This document shows positions 1-5,357 of a DNA stretch of 5,357 nt, one piece after another (the first letter of the stretch is position 1; each line of letters opens with the position of its first letter). Below the pieces are notes generated by a model. The model ran no database searches, was not told the DNA's origin, and saw nothing but the letters and a program-made list of their open reading frames with translations. The translations under genes and the position numbers were made by a program. The DNA is from CAZIOQ01 sp964540975 (GTDB lineage: Bacteria > Patescibacteriota > Microgenomatia > UBA12405 > UBA6130): NCBI GenBank assembly GCA_964540975.1, contig CAZIOQ010000025.1, positions 1 to 5,357 of the forward strand. Direction: 5' to 3'.

Positions 1-151
1 AGATAGAATTGTTAAGCAATTTTTAAAAGAAAAACAAAAAGAAAATAAATTAAAAATTTTAACTAAAAAGGCAATCTTGCCAAGTTTTCAAGAAATTAAG
101 TCAAATCCTTTATCTAGAAGTGCTCGTTTAAGAGCAGGAGAAAAGATATGA
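1..151 (+). CDS. rsmH: 16S rRNA (cytosine(1402)-N(4))-methyltransferase RsmH, C-terminal end (5' partial)
   Basis: This is the last 49 codons of a gene that begins upstream of the window; the first complete codon is at base 2 and the stop is TGA at 149-151. The translation begins DRIVKQFLKE, continues with LTKKAILPS and EIKSNP, and ends SRSARLRAGEKI. This is the characteristic tail of RsmH (MraW): a 'DR.VK.ff' helix, then 'ltkKpi.Ps..Ei..NPRsRSAklR'. The usual NPRSRSA reads NPLSRSA here, a mild variation. RsmH uses S-adenosylmethionine to methylate N4 of C1402 in 16S rRNA, and it classically sits at the head of the dcw cluster just before ftsL, exactly as here. Its stop codon overlaps the next start as ATGA, which suggests translational coupling. 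The SAM-binding domain lies outside the window, so catalysis cannot be judged. Confidence 0.9.
   Translation, partial: DRIVKQFLKEKQKENKLKILTKKAILPSFQEIKSNPLSRSARLRAGEKI
136..140 (+). promoter_or_regulatory. Shine-Dalgarno site for the FtsL-like gene
   Basis: AGGAG lies 7 bases before the ATG at 148, inside the last codons of rsmH. It is the only strong Shine-Dalgarno match at any start in this window. It fixes the start of the small membrane protein and suggests that this gene can recruit ribosomes itself as well as by coupling to rsmH. Confidence 0.75.
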
Positions 152-423
152 ACAAGATGAAATTGTTTTTTTTTATTTTAATCTCTCAAATTATTATTTG
201 GGGTGTATTGCATAATCTTAATCTAAATTTAGCTGTCCAACTTGATCAATTAGAAGAACAAAAAAATCAGCTGAGTGATGAAATTCAAAGAGCAACCATA
301 AAATCAGCTCAGCTAACCGCGCTTAATTATTTAAAACAAGAAGCAGATCGATTCCAATTGAAACAAATTGACAAAATTACTCAAACTGATTATTCTCCGC
401 TAGCATTTAGTCAAGATAAATGA
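148..423 (+). CDS. ftsL: FtsL-like septum protein (small bitopic membrane protein with coiled coil)
   Basis: A 91-residue protein. Lysines at positions 3 and 5 precede one hydrophobic segment at about residues 6-24 (LFFFILISQIIIWGVL), followed by a polar stretch at about 28-75 rich in Leu, Gln, Glu and Lys (LDQLEEQKNQLSDEIQ) that looks like a coiled coil. A short cytoplasmic end, one membrane span and an outside coiled coil is the FtsL/DivIC/FtsB architecture; in known bacteria these proteins form the FtsQLB complex that activates FtsWI. FtsL diverges too far in sequence for motif proof, so the call rests on architecture and on its place between rsmH and ftsI, the classical ftsL slot. The start is supported by AGGAG 7 bases upstream and by the ATGA overlap with rsmH. 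The stop overlaps the ftsI start in the same way. A run of nine T at 166-174 encodes part of the membrane span. The alternative is a DivIC/FtsB-type protein. Confidence 0.7.
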   Translation: MNKMKLFFFILISQIIIWGVLHNLNLNLAVQLDQLEEQKNQLSDEIQRATIKSAQLTALNYLKQEADRFQLKQIDKITQTDYSPLAFSQDK

Positions 424-2132
424 TTACCAGAAGGCTAATTTTTTTGTTTTTAGTCTATCTGATTTGGTCAATAGCAATTCTCTCTCGTCTATTTTATTGG
501 CAAATAATTGCCAAGGAAAAGTTTTTTAGTATTGCCGAAAATCAGATAACCAAAATTGAAGAAATCAAACCACTCAGAGGAAGAATTTTTACTATTGACA
601 ACTTTCCTTTAGTCCTAAATCAAGACAAATATCTTCTTTATGCTTGGTCTCCCCAAATAGAAGAAAATTTCAAAGATATTTTAAAAAAAATAGCAACAAT
701 AATTTTTCCTTCCAATGAGATTGGGGAAGAAAATGAAGCAATAAAAACTTTGGCAGAAAATTATTTCAAACAAAGTCAAAAAAAATGGTTTTTAATTAGA
801 AGACATCTTAGTGAGGAGCAAAAAAATCAAATTGAAACCTTAAACATCAAAGGATTAAGTTTTGAAAAAGAATCTGTCAGATTTTATCCAGAAGCATCGA
901 TGGCAGCCCAGTTAATTGGATTTGTCGGTTATGACGAAATGGGTAATCAGAAAGGCTATTTTGGAATTGAAGGATTTTATCAACAACAATTATCGGGTTT
1001 TGCTGGTTTTAAAAAATCTTCTGGAGGAATTTTAAAATGGCTCGATAGTAGGGGTGAAAAACAATTTCAAAATGGTCGAGACCTTTTCCTTTTTCTAGAT
1101 CGGAGTATTCAATTTATTATCGAAGAAGAATTGAAAAAAGGTATCGAGAAATATCAAGCTAAAGGTGGTTGGGTGGTTGTTCTTAACCCCCAAGAAGGAT
1201 CGATAATTGCCCTAGCCGCATTCCCCAGTTATAATCCCGAAGAGTATTACCAATATCCATACTATCTTTTTGTTAACCCAGTTACCACAGAATCCTTTGA
1301 ACCTGGCTCAATATTTAAACCTCTAATAATGGCTGCCGCATTTGAAGAAAAAGTAGTTAGTCTTCAAACTAAATGTAATATTTGTCAGGGGCCAGTGAAG
1401 ATTGGTGAATATGAAATAAAAACCTGGAATGATATTTATCATCCTAACTCAAATATGATTGAAATAATAAAAAATTCTGATAATGTAGGAATGGTTTTTG
1501 TCGCTCAAAATTTGGGCCTTAAGAAAATGCTAGATTATTTTAAAAAATTTAATCTAACAGAAAAGACTGGAATCGATTTACAAGGCGAAATTGCTCCTCC
1601 GACGAGAGCGGCAAAAGATTGGTCTCCTGTGGATTTAGCCACTGCTTCTTTCGGACAGGGAATTGCTATCACTCCTATCCAATTTATTACTGCCTTCAAT
1701 AGTTTGGCTAATGGAGGAAAAATAATAAAACCCAGAGTAGTAGAAAAAATCAGTGATGGCGAACAATCTTGGTTCACTAATAAAGAAATAAAATCTCAAG
1801 TCTTATCTTTCGAAACCTGCCAAACAATGGTTCAAATTCTGGAAAATGCCGTCGAACAAGGAGAAGCAAAATGGGCTAAACCAAAAGGATACGCAATTGC
1901 CGGTAAAACTGGTACCGCTCAAATTCCCATTGCCGGTCATTATGCCGAAGAAAAAACTATTGCTTCCTTCATCGGGTTTGCTCCAGCAGAAAATCCTAAA
2001 TTCACCATGTTAGTTAGCCTGAAAGAACCATCAACGTCTAAATGGGGATCAGAAACAGCCGCTCCACTTTGGTTCTCGATTGCTAAAAGACTGTTTATTT
2101 ATTGGGGGATCCCTCCAAATGGTCAAGATTAA
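420..2132 (+). CDS. ftsI: Peptidoglycan D,D-transpeptidase, class B PBP (FtsI/PBP3 type)
   Basis: A 570-residue membrane-anchored transpeptidase, close in length to E. coli FtsI (588). In order: a basic N-terminus (MITRR) and one membrane span at about residues 6-23; the class B pedestal/dimerisation region beginning with RGRI at 53-56 and containing YPEASMAAQLIGFVGYDEMG before 'GYFGIEGFY'; then the penicillin-binding domain from about 230. All three active-site motifs are present: SIFK (nucleophile Ser297, Lys300) within EPGSIFKP, SDN (353-355), and KTGT (496-499). The enzyme crosslinks peptide stems outside the membrane during septum formation. There are no PASTA repeats. The segment before the nucleophile reads VNPVTTESFEPGS, without the 'NRA' common in FtsI. 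The ATG overlaps the ftsL stop as ATGA and has no clear Shine-Dalgarno site, so translation probably depends on coupling. The position after rsmH-ftsL favours septal FtsI over the elongation enzyme PBP2/MrdA. Confidence 0.93.
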   Translation: MITRRLIFLFLVYLIWSIAILSRLFYWQIIAKEKFFSIAENQITKIEEIKPLRGRIFTIDNFPLVLNQDKYLLYAWSPQIEENFKDILKKIATIIFPSNEIGEENEAIKTLAENYFKQSQKKWFLIRRHLSEEQKNQIETLNIKGLSFEKESVRFYPEASMAAQLIGFVGYDEMGNQKGYFGIEGFYQQQLSGFAGFKKSSGGILKWLDSRGEKQFQNGRDLFLFLDRSIQFIIEEELKKGIEKYQAKGGWVVVLNPQEGSIIALAAFPSYNPEEYYQYPYYLFVNPVTTESFEPGSIFKPLIMAAAFEEKVVSLQTKCNICQGPVKIGEYEIKTWNDIYHPNSNMIEIIKNSDNVGMVFVAQNLGLKKMLDYFKKFNLTEKTGIDLQGEIAPPTRAAKDWSPVDLATASFGQGIAITPIQFITAFNSLANGGKIIKPRVVEKISDGEQSWFTNKEIKSQVLSFETCQTMVQILENAVEQGEAKWAKPKGYAIAGKTGTAQIPIAGHYAEEKTIASFIGFAPAENPKFTMLVSLKEPSTSKWGSETAAPLWFSIAKRLFIYWGIPPNGQD

Positions 2133-2149
2133 GTTTAAAATGCTATAAT
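2120..2149 (+). promoter_or_regulatory. Candidate sigma70-type promoter with extended -10, upstream of murE
   Basis: The sequence TGCTATAAT at 2141-2149 is a perfect extended -10 (TGn plus consensus TATAAT). TGGTCA at 2120-2125 matches 4 of 6 bases of TTGACA, with an 18-base spacer. It spans the ftsI stop codon and the only gap longer than 3 bases in the window. Transcription would start near 2156-2157, leaving only about 8-9 bases before the murE ATG at 2165, so the transcript would be almost leaderless, consistent with the lack of a good Shine-Dalgarno there. Chance TATAAT is frequent in AT-rich DNA; the TGn, the -35 match and the position raise this above background without proving it. Confidence 0.45.
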
Positions 2150-2164
2150 ATTTCACTAAAGACT

Positions 2165-3460
2165 ATGCAATGGCTTAAAAATACTTTTAAACATCTTCCG
2201 GTGGCTATTTTGGTCAATCTTATTTATTGGTTTCCCGCCAGAAAGATGAATTTAATTGGGATTACAGGCACTGACGGAAAAACTACTGTCTCTCTATTAA
2301 TTCACCATATTCTTAACTATATTGGAATTAACACTGGACTTATTTCGACGATTGAAACAAAAATCAAAAATTTAACCATTCCCACTGGTCTTCACGTCAC
2401 TTCGCCTCATCCTTTCAAATTACAAAAATTTCTTAAAATGATGTTAAAAAATGATATCCAATGGGTAGTTCTAGAAACGACTTCTCATGGATTAGATCAA
2501 CATCGGTTTTGGGGTTTAAAATTTAAGATTGGTATTTTAACCAACTTAAGCCATGAACATCTTGATTATCATAAGACTTTTGTCAGTTATCTGGATTCTA
2601 AATTAAAACTTTTTCAGAATAGCGAAATTGCGATCATTAATAAAGATGATCCTTCTTACACCAAAGTGGCAGATCGCCTTAAAAAAATGAAAAAGAAAAT
2701 GATAACTTTTGCGATTAAAAATGCCGCTGATCTAAAAGCGGAAAAAATAAAATTAACACCAAGAGGAACAAATTTTCTGCTTTCTTACAATCTTCACAGG
2801 CGCGAAAATAAGATTCTTATTTCTTCACCTTTAATAGGAGAATTTAATGTTCTCAATCAACTAGCGGCAATAGGAGCAGTTTTGACTACTGGTTTAGCCG
2901 ATCTAACCCAAGTCAAAGAAGCAATTGAAAAATTTTTACCCCCAAAAGGAAGAATGGAAGAAATCCCTAATAACCGAGGAATCAAAATAATTATTGATTT
3001 TGCTCATACCCCTAATGGGCTTCAACAAGTTTTAAGCACTTTCCGAAAAGTTTACCCTTCCAAAAGATTAATAGTCGTCTTTGGTTGTGCGGGATTAAGG
3101 GATATCCAAAAGCGACCAATTATGGGCAAGATAGCCGCCCAACTGGCCGATATCCTAGTTTTAACTTCTGAAGATCCAAGGACAGAAAATCCTTTAACTA
3201 TTATCCAACAAATTGCTCAAGGTTGTCGCCAAGCTGGAATCAAAAGACTATCAACTAAAAAAGAATATTTCAATCAAAAAGGATATTATATTTTAGAGAA
3301 TCGCCAACAAGCAATTAATTTCGCTATTAGAAATTTGGCCAAAGAACAAGATATTGTTCTTCTTTGTGGCAAAGGACATGAAAAATCAATATGTTACGGA
3401 AAAACAGAATATCCGTGGTCAGAGCACCAAGCAGTTAAAATCGCTTTAAAACAAAAATGA
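2165..3460 (+). CDS. murE: UDP-MurNAc-tripeptide synthetase, MurE type, lacking the N-terminal domain
   Basis: A 431-residue Mur ligase that adds the third stem amino acid to the UDP-MurNAc-dipeptide, using ATP, in the cytoplasm. Motifs seen: P-loop GTDGKTT (35-41, Lys39); LETTSHGLDQHR (103-114); TNLSHEHLDYH (126-136); SYLDSKLKLF (141-150), where Lys146 fits the carbamylated lysine; GEFNVLNQLAA (225-235); C-terminal DFAHTPNGL (279-287), VFGCAGLRD (305-313), EDPRTENP (336-343) and GKGHE (402-406). Arg339 in EDPR and the GKGHE motif match the meso-DAP-binding residues of E. coli MurE (DNPR and GKGHE), so DAP is the likeliest substrate by inference. In E. coli the P-loop lysine is at about 119; here it is at 39, so most of the N-terminal UDP-MurNAc-binding domain is missing. 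The frame is open back to a TTG at 2102, but that start lies inside ftsI and adds only 21 unrelated residues. ATG 2165 was chosen as the first ATG in frame, though its Shine-Dalgarno is weak. Confidence 0.88.
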   Translation: MQWLKNTFKHLPVAILVNLIYWFPARKMNLIGITGTDGKTTVSLLIHHILNYIGINTGLISTIETKIKNLTIPTGLHVTSPHPFKLQKFLKMMLKNDIQWVVLETTSHGLDQHRFWGLKFKIGILTNLSHEHLDYHKTFVSYLDSKLKLFQNSEIAIINKDDPSYTKVADRLKKMKKKMITFAIKNAADLKAEKIKLTPRGTNFLLSYNLHRRENKILISSPLIGEFNVLNQLAAIGAVLTTGLADLTQVKEAIEKFLPPKGRMEEIPNNRGIKIIIDFAHTPNGLQQVLSTFRKVYPSKRLIVVFGCAGLRDIQKRPIMGKIAAQLADILVLTSEDPRTENPLTIIQQIAQGCRQAGIKRLSTKKEYFNQKGYYILENRQQAINFAIRNLAKEQDIVLLCGKGHEKSICYGKTEYPWSEHQAVKIALKQK

Positions 3461-4218
3461 AAGTAATTTTTTCAGAATTTAGAACCGATTATAATAAGCA
3501 CCTTTTCCCTTATCAAGTTCTGCTAATAAGAGAACCGAAAGATAAATTGGAAAAAATTTATCAGAAAGGATTTTTACCATTTAGAAATAATTCTTGGTTA
3601 TTTTATCTTGCTAGGAGTTGCCGGAGTAATCTAAAAAATTTCCGGCTTTCATCTGAAAATAAAAGAATTATTAAAAAGACTCAAGGATTTGACTTTAAAA
3701 TAATCTCTCTTAATAAATTTGATTTTAATTTTAATGTTCAAAAACAATGTAAAGATTGGTCAAAATCGAGAGGATGGAAGATCTCTATAACCTCAATTAA
3801 GAATCTTTTCCAAGGCGATTTTTTTAATCTATGCCAATTAGTAAAAGAAAAGGATCAATCCCAGACAGCTGCTTATTCAATAATCAAAGAAGAAGAAAAT
3901 TTTGTTCATTGGGCATATGTTTTTATGAATCCTAATTATCAAAATTCTAATTTAGTCATTAGGATGGGGTTAGAAATAATCAGATGGGCCCAACCTAGAA
4001 AAAAATTTGTTTATCTAGGAACTTGTTATGGAAAATCAAACTATAAAAGAAATTACCCTGGATTTGAGTTTTTCAATGGAATTTTTTGGTCTAAAAATTT
4101 AAAAGAGCTGACTTGGCTTAACGAAAATACCAATCTTTCTTGCTACAGCCTCCAGAATAAAAATTATAAAGAATTTATCCAACTCAAAAAGATTTTAGAA
4201 AATTATCAAAACGAATAA
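3457..4218 (+). CDS. ATE/Bpt-like (GNAT-fold) putative aminoacyl-tRNA-dependent transferase
   Basis: A 253-residue soluble protein with no signal peptide or membrane span. From memory of the family, two regions resemble bacterial arginyl/leucyl-tRNA-protein transferases (Bpt/ATE). Near the N-terminus, 'KGFLPF' (37-42), Tyr50, Cys55 and 'FRLSSENKRIIKK' (62-74) match the Bpt pattern of 'GF', then 'Y..C', then 'F..N...RRI.KR'. Near the C-terminus, YLGTCYGKSNYK (186-197), Pro201, Glu204, NG (207-208) and Trp211 match 'YLGy.i..c.kM.YK..f.P.E.l.N..W'. ATE enzymes transfer an amino acid from charged tRNA to a protein N-terminus with a GNAT-type domain. The Bpt cysteine cluster (CxxCxxC) is absent; only Cys55 remains in that area. 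The ATG overlaps the murE stop as ATGA and the next Mur ligase begins 3 bases after the stop, so a role with stem peptides (FemX/MurM-like) is plausible but inferred. Alternatives are a plain GNAT acyltransferase or a true N-end-rule enzyme. Substrate unknown. Confidence 0.6.
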   Translation: MKVIFSEFRTDYNKHLFPYQVLLIREPKDKLEKIYQKGFLPFRNNSWLFYLARSCRSNLKNFRLSSENKRIIKKTQGFDFKIISLNKFDFNFNVQKQCKDWSKSRGWKISITSIKNLFQGDFFNLCQLVKEKDQSQTAAYSIIKEEENFVHWAYVFMNPNYQNSNLVIRMGLEIIRWAQPRKKFVYLGTCYGKSNYKRNYPGFEFFNGIFWSKNLKELTWLNENTNLSCYSLQNKNYKEFIQLKKILENYQNE

Positions 4219-4221
4219 AAA

Positions 4222-5357
4222 ATGGAACTTCAAGGACTAAAAAAAGAAGGTAAGAAAATTTATATAATCGGGATTGCCGGGGTAATTGGTAGTAGTTTAG
4301 CTCGAGAGCTTCAACAACAAGGTTGGACGGTAACCGGATCAGATCAAAAAAAAGTTTATCCCCCAACAAGCACTTTTCTTAAAAAAAACAAGATTAAATA
4401 TTTTAAAGGTTATCATCCAAAACATATTAAGAAGGATTTAGATTTGGTCATAATTGCTGGTAGTGCCTTAACCGTTGACAAAAATAACCCCGAATATTTA
4501 AAGGCAAAGAAGCTTAATTTAAAAATCATCTCTCAAGCTCAAGCAGTAGAAAAATTTATAATCAGAAAGCAATCTATTGTTGTTGCCGGAACTTATGGAA
4601 AAACTACTACTACTGTTTTATTAACATCAATTTTAAATCAGGCAAATTTTAAACCTTCTTATATGTTTGGAGGAATTCCCAGCGATAATCATATTCCACC
4701 TTTAAAAATCACCAAATCTTTATGGTCAGTAGTCGAAGGAGATGAGTATCCAACTTTGTTCTTTGACAAGAGACCCAAATTTTGGCTTTATCATCCTCGG
4801 TATTTGATCTTAACCGGAGCAAGATGGGAACACCCCGATGTCTACAAAACAGAAACTAGGTATTTAAATGTATTTAAAAAATTAATTGATCTGATACCAC
4901 CAAAAGGGATTATTGTTGCCTCATTTAGAGGAGAAAATCTGAAAAAAATTCTTAAAACCAGAAAAAAAGTTTTTTGGTATTCAATTAATAATCCTAGCAA
5001 TGCTGATTTTTGGGTAGAGAATCTCAAATTAAATTCTAATGGTATTCAATTTGAAATAGTAACCAAAGAGAAAAGAATTCCGATTATCAGTTCTCTTTTA
5101 GGCAACCACAATGTGGAAAATATTTTAGCGGCAGGAGCAATGGCTGATGCTTTGGGAATTTCCTCTAAAGCAATAATTCAGGGCGTAAGGAATGCCCCTA
5201 AGATCAAAAAAAGATTAGAAATAACATATAATCACCCGGTGACAATAATTGAAGATTTTTCTCAAACAAAACCAAGAATAATTTCTGCCCTACAGGCAAT
5301 TCGGGATCATTTTCAAGGAAGAAGAATTATTTTAGTATTTTATCCACATTATAGCGG
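4222..5357 (+). CDS. mpl: Mpl/MurC-family UDP-N-acetylmuramate ligase (3' partial)
   Basis: The frame stays open from the ATG to the window end: 378 complete codons plus two bases. E. coli Mpl has about 457 residues, so roughly 80 are probably missing. Domains: N-terminal nucleotide-type domain, about 12-112, with GIAGVIGSSLA (17-27) and GSDQKKVYPPTST (39-51); central ATPase, about 113-325, with P-loop GTYGKTTTT (123-131, Lys127), EGDEYPTLFFDKRPKF (172-187), TGARWEHPDVY (198-208) and GNHNVENILAA (294-304); then the start of the C-terminal domain. YPP.ST and DEY.T.FFDKR.KF are typical of Mpl rather than MurC. Mpl joins recovered L-Ala-D-Glu-DAP tripeptide to UDP-MurNAc, whereas MurC adds L-Ala; with no other MurC in view this enzyme might also fill that role. 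Two changes stand out: the P-loop His (GTHGKTT) is Tyr125, and the C-terminal 'DDFAHHPT' motif reads EDFSQTKPR (344-352). No Shine-Dalgarno is visible, so reinitiation from the preceding gene is likely. Confidence 0.82.
   Translation, partial: MELQGLKKEGKKIYIIGIAGVIGSSLARELQQQGWTVTGSDQKKVYPPTSTFLKKNKIKYFKGYHPKHIKKDLDLVIIAGSALTVDKNNPEYLKAKKLNLKIISQAQAVEKFIIRKQSIVVAGTYGKTTTTVLLTSILNQANFKPSYMFGGIPSDNHIPPLKITKSLWSVVEGDEYPTLFFDKRPKFWLYHPRYLILTGARWEHPDVYKTETRYLNVFKKLIDLIPPKGIIVASFRGENLKKILKTRKKVFWYSINNPSNADFWVENLKLNSNGIQFEIVTKEKRIPIISSLLGNHNVENILAAGAMADALGISSKAIIQGVRNAPKIKKRLEITYNHPVTIIEDFSQTKPRIISALQAIRDHFQGRRIILVFYPHYS

Noticed and set aside
1535..1777. Reverse-strand open frame of 80 codons inside ftsI
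   Set aside because: It lies wholly within the conserved transpeptidase domain read on the + strand, has no recognisable motifs, and looks like a shadow of the real gene.
2102..2118. GC-rich imperfect palindrome centred on GGGATCCC, just before the murE promoter candidate, considered as an operator or terminator stem
   Set aside because: It is explained by the ftsI codons for W-G-I-P-P, leaves almost no loop for an RNA hairpin, and has no following T-run.
2102..2164. TTG-initiated 21-codon extension of murE
   Set aside because: It overlaps the end of ftsI, has no Shine-Dalgarno site, encodes residues unlike Mur ligases, and the in-frame ATG at 2165 gives a natural start.
4184..4369. Reverse-strand open frame of 61 codons across the ATE-like/mpl junction
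   Set aside because: It is antisense to the mpl start and its Rossmann-type motif; hydrophobic content comes from the AT-rich complement, with no start signal.
4842..5027. Reverse-strand open frame of 61 codons inside mpl
   Set aside because: It overlaps the central domain of the Mpl-like ligase on the + strand and shows no family features.
1..5357. Alternative genetic code with UGA read as glycine, as in Gracilibacteria/SR1
   Set aside because: rsmH, ftsL and murE all end naturally in TGA, and no conserved glycine position in any gene is encoded by TGA.
4222..5357. Calling the last gene a plain murC
   Set aside because: YPP.ST and DEY.T.FFDKR.KF are Mpl signatures. MurC function remains possible because the pathway context is incomplete, so this is noted in the entry instead.

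Overview
The window is a tightly packed piece of a division and cell-wall (dcw) cluster, with every gene on the + strand. The DNA is strongly AT-rich, at roughly one-third G+C judged by eye. Three features together suggest a Patescibacteria/CPR-type genome, perhaps Microgenomates-like: very short or overlapping junctions, a MurE ligase that starts almost directly at its P-loop, and a small arginyltransferase-like gene lodged between two Mur ligases. This placement is inferred from protein style and gene order; there is no rRNA here to confirm it. TGA acts as a normal stop (rsmH, ftsL and murE all end in TGA), so the Gracilibacteria/SR1 recoding of UGA as glycine does not apply.

Layout: (1) 1-151, the 3' end of rsmH (16S rRNA m4C1402 methyltransferase); (2) 148-423, a small one-pass membrane protein with a predicted coiled coil, in the position and form of FtsL; (3) 420-2132, a class B penicillin-binding protein (FtsI/PBP3 type) with all three catalytic motifs; (4) 2165-3460, a MurE-type ligase lacking the usual N-terminal UDP-binding domain; (5) 3457-4218, a 253-residue protein resembling arginyl/leucyl-tRNA-protein transferases (ATE/Bpt, GNAT fold) but without their cysteine cluster; (6) 4222 to the window end, an Mpl/MurC-family ligase cut off by the window after 378 complete codons. 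Three junctions are 4-base ATGA overlaps (rsmH/ftsL, ftsL/ftsI, murE/ATE-like), one gap is 3 bases, and the only longer gap (32 bases, ftsI/murE) carries a good extended -10 promoter candidate. No stretch of 300 bases lacks a gene. No tRNA, rRNA, CRISPR, insertion sequence or convincing terminator was seen.

How the genes work together: MurE and the Mpl-like enzyme build or recycle the cytoplasmic UDP-MurNAc-peptide precursor, FtsI crosslinks the resulting peptides at the septum, and FtsL belongs to the complex that activates septal synthesis. The ATE-like gene, coupled to murE by a 4-base overlap and followed 3 bases later by the Mpl-like gene, is the most interesting item. Its position suggests aminoacyl-tRNA-dependent modification of a peptidoglycan peptide, analogous to FemX/MurM, rather than N-end-rule protein tagging. 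This remains a hypothesis.
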